The translations under genes were made by a program, and so were the position numbers. DNA of 5,311 bases from NCBI GenBank assembly GCA_023435805.1, contig JAEZMC010000129.1:1-5311 (forward strand), read 5' to 3'. This DNA is from Bacillota bacterium. GTDB taxonomy: Bacteria; Bacillota; Clostridia; Acetivibrionales; DTU013. Shown piece by piece: positions 1 to 4,827 of this stretch. A model generated the notes under the pieces. That model searched no databases, had not been told where the DNA came from, and saw only the letters and a program-made list of their open reading frames with translations. How positions within the stretch are numbered: the stretch's first letter is position 1; each line of letters opens with the position of its first letter.

Positions 1-308
1 ATCCAGGAACATTTCATTCGGTGGATCTCTGGTTTTTCTTCGAAACCCTTGCCAAATGCTGGAGACCGTTTGTCGGCAAGCATTATGATCTGGCTCGTCA
101 AATGTGCAGCTACTGGGCCAACTTCATCCGGTCCGGAGATCCGAATGGAAAGGATGCCACGGGAGAGAAACTTCCGCAGTGGGATCCATATACTCCCGAT
201 GCTCCCTATGGAATGCTGTTCGGCGACAAGGCCGGATTTGAAAGGAAGCAGCCTGATGAAATCATGCAGTTCCTGATTAGAGCGTATTTCAAAAGAAACA
301 GGATGTAA
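1..308 (+). CDS. Carboxylesterase type B, C-terminal part (5' truncated by window edge)
   Basis: This is the last 101 codons of a serine esterase of the alpha/beta-hydrolase carboxylesterase/para-nitrobenzyl esterase family, which hydrolyses carboxylic ester bonds. The reading frame is open from base 3, and the gene begins before the window. The segment FHSVDLWFFF carries the family's catalytic histidine (codon at 15-17) of the Ser-Glu/Asp-His triad; the nucleophile elbow and acidic residue lie outside the window. Further family landmarks follow: WRPF, an aromatic-rich YWANF helix, the conserved SGDPNG turn, and LPQWDPYTP, which matches the usual W-x-P-Y block before the C-terminal beta strand. 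The gene ends at TAA 306-308. No terminator hairpin with a T-run was found after it. The physiological substrate cannot be told from this part. The family call is firm; the specific enzyme name is not. Confidence 0.9.
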   Translation, partial: PGTFHSVDLWFFFETLAKCWRPFVGKHYDLARQMCSYWANFIRSGDPNGKDATGEKLPQWDPYTPDAPYGMLFGDKAGFERKQPDEIMQFLIRAYFKRNRM

Positions 309-405
309 ATAAGACACATAGCCCGGGTTGAAGCGATCTATTGTATTGCAGGATTGCTGCTGTCCCGGCGGATGCTGTCAAAAGCATAACTTCAGTCCGA
401 AGCCC

Positions 406-423
406 ATTGACTGCCTGGTCAAT
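406..423 (+). promoter_or_regulatory. Operator 1, inverted repeat over the -35 box (probable TetR site)
   Basis: The sequence ATTGACTGCCTGGTCAAT has inverted arms ATTGAC / GTCAAT around a 6-base centre. It is identical at 16 of 18 positions to operator 2, with a centre-to-centre spacing of 38 bp. Its position over the -35 box means a bound dimer would block RNA polymerase. Assignment to the TetR protein encoded at 2221-2859 is inference from gene linkage and site architecture; the dyad itself is directly visible. Confidence 0.75.
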
Positions 424-435
424 ATGGTTTATAAT
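407..435 (+). promoter_or_regulatory. Sigma-A promoter of the ABC exporter-tetR operon
   Basis: A -35 box TTGACT (407-412, five of six consensus bases) is followed by an exact 17-nt spacer and a perfect -10 box TATAAT (430-435). Transcription should begin near 442, giving a leader of about 40 nt before the TTG start at 483. The -35 box lies inside the first operator, and the start point adjoins the second, so the promoter is built to be strong but repressible. Confidence 0.85.
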
Positions 436-442
436 GGTGATG

Positions 443-462
443 TATTGACCGCATGGTCAATA
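443..462 (+). promoter_or_regulatory. Operator 2, perfect 8-bp-arm palindrome at the transcription start
   Basis: Arms TATTGACC (443-450) and GGTCAATA (455-462) are perfect inverted repeats around a GCAT centre. The core matches operator 1 at 16 of 18 bases. It begins about at the predicted transcription start (~442), so a bound repressor would block initiation or early elongation. In the mRNA the same bases could fold into a stem at the extreme 5' end. Of the two sites this is the more symmetrical and probably the higher-affinity one (inference). Confidence 0.8.
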
Positions 463-464
463 AC

Positions 465-474
465 AGGGAGGGGG
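465..474 (+). promoter_or_regulatory. Ribosome binding site deciding the TTG start of the ABC ATPase
   Basis: AGGGAGGGGG contains the Shine-Dalgarno core GGAGG (467-471), 11 nt ahead of TTG 483-485. The alternative in-frame ATG at 453 lies upstream of this site, inside operator 2 and only about 11 nt from the predicted transcription start, so it cannot use this site. The TTG start also puts the N-terminus (MSILETRNL) where ABC ATPases normally begin. Confidence 0.7.
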
Positions 475-482
475 TTGTACGA

Positions 483-1370
483 TTGAGCATACTTGAAACA
501 AGGAACTTAACCAAATACTATGGAAAAGCAAGGGGCATACTTGATGTCAGCATGAGCATCGATCAGGGGGAAATATTCGGTTTTATCGGTCCCAACGGAG
601 CGGGTAAATCGACTACGATCAGGACTCTGCTCGGTTTTCTCAAGCCGACCGGCGGCAGCGCAAGTATATTCGGTATGGACTGTCTGACCCGTAATGACGA
701 GATAAAGACTGATATTGGTTATGTGCCGTCGGAGGTCAATTATTATGACGATATGAAAGTAAGGGATCTGCTGGCATACTCTGCAAAGTTCTATAAAAAG
801 GACTGCAAGAGCAGGCTGAATGAGCTTTGCACCATTTTTGAGGTAGAAACTGCAAAAAGGGTTGATTCACTTTCCTTTGGAAACAAAAAGAAGGTGGCCA
901 TCGTACAGGCCTTGCTTCACCAGCCCAGGCTCCTTATTCTTGACGAACCGACGGGTGGACTTGACCCGCTGATGCAAAACCGTTTCTTTGATGTTCTGCA
1001 CGAGGAAAAAAGCAAAGGAACGACCATTTTCTTTTCATCCCACATTTTGAGTGAAGTAGAAAAAATGTGCGACCGGGTGGCGATTATAAAAGAAGGGAAA
1101 ATCCTGAAAGTAGAGAGTATCGACAAGCTCCGCGAGAACAAATATAAAAAGCTGAAGCTCGAGCATATGGAGGGAGAAGGGTTTGACGATTTAGGGCTCA
1201 CAGGCGTTACGGCGCTTACCACCAAAGGTAGGTTCACCGAATTCCTTTACAACGGTGATATCAATGCAGTTATCAGCAAACTGGCGCAAAGAAGGCTGGA
1301 AAACCTTTGGATTGAAGAGCTTTCCCTGGAGGAAATTTTCCTGAACTACTATGAAAGGGAGGAAAAGTAG
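483..1370 (+). CDS. ABC exporter ATP-binding protein
   Basis: This is a 295-residue cytoplasmic ATPase, using the TTG start, that powers the permease encoded immediately downstream. All nucleotide-binding motifs are present: Walker A GPNGAGKST (residues 36-44), the ABC signature in the variant form LSFGN (130-134), Walker B LLILDEP (150-156), D-loop GGLD (158-161) and the H-loop histidine in SSH (185-187). A C-terminal extension of about 85 residues after the ATPase core is typical of the CcmA/BcrA-type multidrug or antibiotic exporter ATPases paired with ABC-2 permeases. The stop codon TAG (1368-1370) lies one base before the permease ATG, and the permease Shine-Dalgarno sits inside this gene's last codons, so translation is probably coupled. 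The substrate cannot be deduced. An upstream start at ATG 453 would add ten residues but is disfavoured. The TTG start may keep expression modest. Confidence 0.93.
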   Translation: MSILETRNLTKYYGKARGILDVSMSIDQGEIFGFIGPNGAGKSTTIRTLLGFLKPTGGSASIFGMDCLTRNDEIKTDIGYVPSEVNYYDDMKVRDLLAYSAKFYKKDCKSRLNELCTIFEVETAKRVDSLSFGNKKKVAIVQALLHQPRLLILDEPTGGLDPLMQNRFFDVLHEEKSKGTTIFFSSHILSEVEKMCDRVAIIKEGKILKVESIDKLRENKYKKLKLEHMEGEGFDDLGLTGVTALTTKGRFTEFLYNGDINAVISKLAQRRLENLWIEELSLEEIFLNYYEREEK

Positions 1371-1371
1371 A

Positions 1372-2169
1372 ATGGTTATATTTTTAAGAGAGCTTGCAAG
1401 AAACAGAAAAGCATTCATTACCTGGACAGCTTCTCTGGTTGCGGCCAACGTACTGATGCTTGCGTTTTTCCCATATATGGATCTGAAGATGGGCGCTCTT
1501 GATGAAATGCTTAAGGGAATGCCCAAGGGCATGTTATCTGCTTTAGGCCTGGAAAATATGGACTTGTCCCGTATACTTCCCTACTTTTCCTATGTATTTC
1601 AATACATCCTGCTGTTCTGTGGTATTTATGCCATGCAATTCGGAGCGGGTATTCTTTCACGCGAAGAAGATGAAAAAACGATAGAATTTCTGCTGGCCAA
1701 GCCTGTTAAAAGGAACGGAGTGGTATCTTCAAAAGTACTGTGCCTGCTGTTTTATATAGTATTGTTCAACCTCATTTTCATAGTGGCCGACTATCTGACC
1801 ATTGAAGCTGTAACCAGCCAGGAATACAGCATGGAAGCATTTCTACTGCTTCATCTGGGTTTGCTTTTACTGCAGCTGTTTTTTGCCTCGGTTGGACTCC
1901 TGATATCTGTATTTATCATAAAATCCAGTACCATCTTACCGCTGTCGATCGGCGTGGTGCTGGGTACGTATTTTATCAGCATAGCGGCAGGTGTTTCAGA
2001 AAAACTGGATTTTTTAAAGTACATTACCCCCTTTAAATATGTGAATCCCGCGGATGTCATAAAAGAAAGCAGTATTGAGCCGGTGTACCTGATCATTATC
2101 TGCACGGTCACTGTTTTTTCCGTTGCAGGGGCTTACCTCTTTTACAACCGGAAAGACATAGCGGTATAG
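1372..2169 (+). CDS. ABC-2 type transporter permease
   Basis: This is a 265-residue integral membrane subunit of the exporter. The start ATG 1372 is preceded by a strong Shine-Dalgarno GGGAGG (1357-1362) at 9-nt spacing; the in-frame ATG 1351 lies before that site and is rejected. About six hydrophobic segments can be seen near residues 15-34, 71-93, 119-141, 156-182, 187-207 and 238-257, as expected for this permease class. Between segments 2 and 3 is the conserved cytoplasmic loop SREEDEKTIEFLLAKPVKR (96-114), the coupling region that contacts the ATPase. A glycine/methionine-rich extracytoplasmic stretch (about 37-62) follows segment 1. The end YNRKDIAV matches the short basic tail common in the family. 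One ATPase gene and one permease gene suggest an assembly of two of each. Export is inferred from the family, since no substrate-binding protein is encoded. The cargo is unknown. Confidence 0.9.
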   Translation: MVIFLRELARNRKAFITWTASLVAANVLMLAFFPYMDLKMGALDEMLKGMPKGMLSALGLENMDLSRILPYFSYVFQYILLFCGIYAMQFGAGILSREEDEKTIEFLLAKPVKRNGVVSSKVLCLLFYIVLFNLIFIVADYLTIEAVTSQEYSMEAFLLLHLGLLLLQLFFASVGLLISVFIIKSSTILPLSIGVVLGTYFISIAAGVSEKLDFLKYITPFKYVNPADVIKESSIEPVYLIIICTVTVFSVAGAYLFYNRKDIAV

Positions 2170-2204
2170 CAGGTAAGGTGGAAGGTCTGCGACAACGTTG
2201 GAAA

Positions 2205-2210
2205 AAGGAG
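2205..2210 (+). promoter_or_regulatory. Ribosome binding site of the tetR-family gene
   Basis: AAGGAG stands 10 nt before ATG 2221, in the 51-base gap after the permease stop. No separate promoter or operator copy was seen in this gap, so the regulator is probably expressed from the operon promoter at 407-435. Confidence 0.7.
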
Positions 2211-2220
2211 AAAATCAGAA

Positions 2221-2859
2221 ATGCCCTCATATGAACTGTTTGAAAAACTGCCTGTTGAGAAAAAAGAAAAGATTCTGCTGGCCTGCATGGAGGTCTTTGC
2301 CGAAAAAGGATACGAGGGTGCCTCCACCAACGATATTGTGAAAAAGGCAGGTATTTCCAAGGGCATACTGTTTCACTACTTTGGCAACAAAAAGAACCTC
2401 TACCTGTATGTTCTGGATACAGCGCTGGACAAGGTGCTGGACAAATTCACCGCCGGATACAGGGCTGCCTCGGCAGATATTTTCGAGCGCATCATCCTGA
2501 CGGGTATGCTGAAGCTGAAACTGGCACTGGAGGAGCCGCTGATCTACAAGTTAATTTATGTAACCTTTATCAATACGACAGGGGCTCTTAAAGAGGATGT
2601 GGAGAGAATATACAAACGGCTTTATGATATAGCCATCCCAATGCTTTATGATGGTTTGGACCTCTCAAAAGTTCGGAGCGGGGTAGATCCGCAAAAAGCC
2701 ATCAGCGTGGTGCTTCTTTTTATGGAGGGCCTGCAGGCCAGATATATCGAAGAATACAAAAACATACCGGCGGATCAGGCATTGAATCTGATGGATCGAC
2801 TGATGGAAGAAAGTATCGAGTATATGGATATTATTAAAAAGGGGGTATATGACAGTTAG
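2221..2859 (+). CDS. TetR/AcrR-family transcriptional repressor
   Basis: This is a 212-residue DNA-binding protein of normal TetR-family length. The N-terminal domain is classic: helix 1 spans about residues 13-31 (EKKEKILLACMEVFAEKGY), and the helix-turn-helix spans about 35-54, with AGISKGILFHYF as the turn and recognition helix, followed by GNKKNLYLYVL leading into helix 4. Residues from about 70 on form the variable ligand-binding and dimerisation domain, which shows no motif that reveals the ligand. As the third gene of the exporter operon it most likely represses it by binding the two dyads around the promoter (406-423 and 443-462) and lets go when the exported compound or a related one binds. 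That circuit is inference from arrangement. Its stop codon is only 6 bases from the stop of the convergent phosphatase gene. Confidence 0.93.
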   Translation: MPSYELFEKLPVEKKEKILLACMEVFAEKGYEGASTNDIVKKAGISKGILFHYFGNKKNLYLYVLDTALDKVLDKFTAGYRAASADIFERIILTGMLKLKLALEEPLIYKLIYVTFINTTGALKEDVERIYKRLYDIAIPMLYDGLDLSKVRSGVDPQKAISVVLLFMEGLQARYIEEYKNIPADQALNLMDRLMEESIEYMDIIKKGVYDS

Positions 2860-2865
2860 CCTGTT

Positions 2866-3927
2866 TTATTTGATTTCGAGCAAAGCCATTGTGATATCGT
2901 CTTGAAGGTCTTTAACGGACCTTATTCCGGCAAATTGGAATGCAGACTTCTTGGCGTTCAACAACAGCTGTTTTGGCTTTGAATTGCTGTGCAGGATGAT
3001 TTCCAGCAGCCTTTCCTCACCATATTGCTCATTATCCCTGTTTCTCATTTCAAGAATGCCATCTGAGTATAAAAGCATCTTATCGCCGGGTTGCAGGCTG
3101 GTGGTCCTGTTGGTGTATTCCGCTTTGTCCGTCCAGTTGCTTATGGGGATACCGGGGAGCCTCAGGAGCTCGAACCTGGTATCGTTGTATATAACGGGGC
3201 TCACATTCAAACCGGCATTGGAGTACCGCAATATTTTTTCATCCAGATTTAGAATAGCATAAAAAATAGTGATATACAGCTCTTCATCAAGCTTGCTGCG
3301 CTTAAATTCATGAAACAGCTCCTCCAGTGCCTTGGCAGGGGACAACGTCTTCTTGTCCAATGTAGAGCGCAGGAAAACGGTTAATAACGATGCCGGGACG
3401 CCATGGCCTGAAACATCGGCAATATAAAGCCCGATATGGGAAGCATCAATCCTGAAGATGTCGAGAAAATCTCCGCCAAGTGAATCACAGGGCAAATAAA
3501 TAAAGGAAAAATCCATGCGGTTATCAGCAATAGACCCCGGAAGCAGACTGGCCTGCAGTCTTCTTGCCATTTCAAGCTCCGTCCTGAATTTTTTATTCTG
3601 TTCCTCCATACCCTTGTACAGCTGCTTTATATGGGTCGTATCACGAAGTACTTCGACTGCGGCAATAATGTTGCCTTCACGATCTCTGACCGGGGAGCTC
3701 ATGACTGAAAAAATCCGACCGTCAATGAGCTCTTCTTTTTCATGGCAATCGCCGTCAAATACCGTTTGTCTGGAAATACAATTGAGGCAGGGCTCCGTAC
3801 GGCCTATCAGTTCGTAGCATTTGGCGCCTATCTTCGGCTTGCCCAGACCTTCTGTCATGGCCTTGTTCATATATATGACATTATCGTGCATATCCAAAAC
3901 GCGCACCCAGTCAAACATACCGTCCAC
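2866..3927 (-). CDS. PAS domain plus PP2C-type (SpoIIE/RsbU) serine phosphatase
   Basis: This is a 353-residue soluble signalling protein from the GTG at 3927. An N-terminal PAS sensor (about 1-98) carries a cysteine cluster, C37, C47, C50 and C61. A predicted helical linker (about 99-130) ends in RRLQASLLP, the hallmark of RsbU-type phosphatases. The C-terminal PP2C domain (about 135-353) keeps the metal-binding acidic residues in GGDFLD (D153), DVSGHG (D171), YSDGI (D289) and DDIT (D343/D344), so it should be active. Family members dephosphorylate a phosphoserine on an anti-anti-sigma (STAS) protein; no such partner gene is visible here. The true start is uncertain. The frame stays open up to 3987 without an ATG, GTG or TTG above 3927, and the readable residues there (SNSSLIESIV) look like genuine PAS-leading helix. 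A good promoter and Shine-Dalgarno point to initiation near 3962, out of frame. The product may therefore be about 12 residues longer, and the gene could carry a one-base indel. Confidence 0.88.
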   Translation of the reverse strand: MDGMFDWVRVLDMHDNVIYMNKAMTEGLGKPKIGAKCYELIGRTEPCLNCISRQTVFDGDCHEKEELIDGRIFSVMSSPVRDREGNIIAAVEVLRDTTHIKQLYKGMEEQNKKFRTELEMARRLQASLLPGSIADNRMDFSFIYLPCDSLGGDFLDIFRIDASHIGLYIADVSGHGVPASLLTVFLRSTLDKKTLSPAKALEELFHEFKRSKLDEELYITIFYAILNLDEKILRYSNAGLNVSPVIYNDTRFELLRLPGIPISNWTDKAEYTNRTTSLQPGDKMLLYSDGILEMRNRDNEQYGEERLLEIILHSNSKPKQLLLNAKKSAFQFAGIRSVKDLQDDITMALLEIK

Positions 3928-3971
3928 TATACTTTCAATCAGTGAACTATTGCTCTTGACATTTTCCGTAG

Positions 3972-3982
3972 AATCACCCCCC
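3972..3982 (-). promoter_or_regulatory. Shine-Dalgarno-like site upstream of the phosphatase gene
   Basis: On the minus strand the bases GGGGGGTGATT differ from the extended consensus GGAGGTGAT at one position. There is no ATG, GTG or TTG in the phosphatase frame within its reach: ATG 3962-3960 follows by about 14 nt from the last G of the run but is out of frame, and in frame there is only ACG (3969-3967). The GTG at 3927 is about 50 nt downstream and has no Shine-Dalgarno of its own. Confidence 0.55.
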
Positions 3983-3989
3983 GACTTTC

Positions 3990-4018
3990 ATCATATCAAA
4001 ATGATCTTGCATGGGCAA
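3990..4018 (-). promoter_or_regulatory. Sigma-A promoter of the phosphatase gene (extended -10)
   Basis: Reading the minus strand, a -35 box TTGCCC (4018-4013) is followed by a 17-nt spacer and a -10 box TATGAT (3995-3990). A TG lies one base upstream of the -10 box (TGATATGAT), which makes an extended -10 element. The predicted transcription start is near 3983, directly ahead of the Shine-Dalgarno-like run. This is a pattern match only. Confidence 0.55.
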
Positions 4019-4028
4019 TAAAAAAATA

Positions 4029-4058
4029 GTAATAAAATTGGATTACAAGGAAATAATA
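4029..4058 (+). promoter_or_regulatory. Possible forespore (sigma-F/G-like) promoter of yyaC
   Basis: GTAATA (4029-4034), a 17-nt spacer and AATAATA (4052-4058) partly match the sigma-G-type elements TGAATA and CATACTA (four of six and five of seven bases). The start point would fall near 4065, before the ribosome site AGGAG at 4077-4081. The region is very AT-rich, so chance matches are easy; a sigma-A-like alternative (TTGGAT 4038-4043 with TATATA 4060-4065) would leave almost no leader. Weak support, helped only by the sporulation identity of the gene. Confidence 0.3.
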
Positions 4059-4087
4059 TTATATAAATACAGCGTTAGGAGTTGACT

Positions 4088-4705
4088 ATGTTTTCCAAAA
4101 CATCAGCCAGCCAGCAATATATCAATGTGAATAGCACATCGGCCTTCAAGTGCTTTACCGACGAGCTTTACAGGCATATCAGCAGAGCGCTGGGAAATGG
4201 CTGCAAATCCGTCGCTTTCATATGCATCGGTACGGATCGGTCAACAGGAGACAGCCTGGGCCCCCTTATCGGATATAAAATTGCGAATCTTAAGTACAAA
4301 GGCGTTCATATATACGGCAATCTGGAAAGCCCTGTCCATGCAAAGAACCTGGAAGAGATCATGAAGCAAGTGTTTGCCAACAGCAAGGAGCCTTTTGTCA
4401 TAGCAATAGATGCATGTCTCGGCCGGATGGAGCATATCGGCTATATCAGCATCGGTGAAGGCTCGATCAAGCCCGGCTCGGGTGTCAATAAGGAGCTTGC
4501 TCCCGTGGGTGACATGTTTGTTACCGGCATAGTCAATTTCGGAGGCTTTATGGACTTCCTTGTACTTCAGAACACGAGGCTTCATACGGTAATGAAGATA
4601 GCCGACCTGGTTGCGGCAGGCATCCGTTTTGTCATGTGGAGACTGGAAAAGGAAGGTGAATATTTTCCAGCTGAACAGGCGGCTACAGACGATATGCAGG
4701 TTTAA
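4088..4705 (+). CDS. yyaC: Sporulation protein YyaC (DUF1256, GPR-like fold family)
   Basis: This 205-residue protein is of the size expected for the YyaC family, found in endospore formers. The start ATG 4088 has AGGAG (4077-4081) at 6-nt spacing; an in-frame TTG at 4082 directly abuts that site and is rejected. The hallmark IGTDRSTGDSLGPLIG lies at 48-62, and a second conserved block AIDACLG at 106-112. Acidic residues D50, D55 and D108 occupy places comparable to those used by the germination protease GPR and hydrogenase-maturation proteases, to which the family is related; whether YyaC cleaves anything is not established as far as I know. The glycine-rich SGVNKELAPVGDM (131-143) and the FGGFMDF stretch (151-157) also fit. 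In Bacillus the orthologue is, to my recollection, expressed in the forespore. The gene is divergent from the phosphatase gene, with which it shares a short AT-rich control region. Recognition is firm; function is open. Confidence 0.93.
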   Translation: MFSKTSASQQYINVNSTSAFKCFTDELYRHISRALGNGCKSVAFICIGTDRSTGDSLGPLIGYKIANLKYKGVHIYGNLESPVHAKNLEEIMKQVFANSKEPFVIAIDACLGRMEHIGYISIGEGSIKPGSGVNKELAPVGDMFVTGIVNFGGFMDFLVLQNTRLHTVMKIADLVAAGIRFVMWRLEKEGEYFPAEQAATDDMQV

Positions 4706-4738
4706 TGCCCTTATTCATCAGGCACTTCTCAAATATTT

Positions 4739-4767
4739 CAGACATTTTATGTGTTTGACGTTATAAT
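4739..4767 (+). promoter_or_regulatory. Candidate sigma-A promoter of the downstream membrane-protein gene
   Basis: A -35-like CAGACA (4739-4744, four of six consensus bases), a 17-nt spacer and a perfect -10 TATAAT (4762-4767) predict a start near 4774. A TTGACG at 4755-4760 is only one base from that -10 box and cannot pair with it. A second TATAAT at 4795-4800 has only a poor -35 partner (TAGATG). The leader would be about 50 nt long and would contain the dyad at 4770-4798. Confidence 0.5.
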
Positions 4768-4769
4768 AG

Positions 4770-4798
4770 TATAGATGGCAATCATGTTGCGATCTATA
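4770..4798 (+). repeat. 29-bp imperfect palindrome (operator or 5' leader hairpin)
   Basis: The left arm TATAGATgGCAA (4770-4781) pairs with the right arm TTGCgATCTATA (4787-4798), with 11 of 12 positions complementary and a single G-G mismatch (4777/4791), around the 5-base centre TCATG. It sits just after a perfect -10 box and before the ribosome site GGGAGGAG (4814-4821). It may be a regulator-binding site at the transcription start or a stem-loop at the mRNA 5' end. A terminator of yyaC is less likely, because the stem is AT-rich and only a 4-T run follows shortly after. Confidence 0.6.
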
Positions 4799-4827
4799 AT
4801 TTTGAAATGATTTGGGAGGAGTATTAT

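Larger units (their letters stand above)
309..482 (+). other. Intergenic region carrying the promoter and operators of the ABC-tetR operon
   Basis: This is a 174-base gap between the esterase stop and the TTG start of the ABC ATPase. The left part (309-400) shows no convincing ORF and no terminator; a 7-base direct repeat TGCTGTC (358-364 and 373-379) looks incidental. The right part holds a sigma-A promoter and two inverted-repeat operators, listed separately. The ATPase operon therefore has its own promoter and need not be co-transcribed with the esterase. Confidence 0.75.

Noticed and set aside
130..134. LSFGN instead of LSGGQ in the ABC ATPase signature (residues 130-134 of the protein) as a possible defect
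   Set aside because: This variant is common in the exporter ATPases of this subfamily and all other motifs are intact, so it does not signal loss of function. The positions given here are residue numbers.
393..413. CAGTC / GACTG inverted repeat upstream of the operon promoter
   Set aside because: Five-base arms with an 11-base loop, overlapping the -35 box and operator 1, which explain these bases better.
453..482. In-frame ATG 453 as the start of the ABC ATPase
   Set aside because: It lies inside operator 2, about 11 nt from the predicted transcription start, and before the only good Shine-Dalgarno (465-474). TTG 483 fits the ribosome site and the usual N-terminus.
917..1237. Minus-strand ORF across the ABC ATPase gene, and a similar one at 4241-4585 across yyaC
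   Set aside because: They are mirror-frame shadows of firmly identified genes, with no ribosome site or recognisable protein features.
1351..1371. ATG 1351 as the start of the permease
   Set aside because: It precedes the strong GGGAGG at 1357-1362, which serves ATG 1372 at ideal spacing, and would add a basic tail within the ATPase coding end.
2193..2200. CAACGTTG palindrome before the tetR gene as a third operator
   Set aside because: It is only 8 bp and unrelated to the TTGACC/GGTCAA arms of the two promoter operators; a chance palindrome of this length is expected.
2951..3262. Plus-strand ORFs within the phosphatase gene (also 3515-3817 and 3742-4021)
   Set aside because: They lie opposite a gene with intact family motifs and have serine/leucine-rich compositions typical of antisense frames.
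4706..4727. TGCC / GGCA inverted repeat just after yyaC as a terminator
   Set aside because: The stem is 4 bp with a 10-base loop and no T-run follows.
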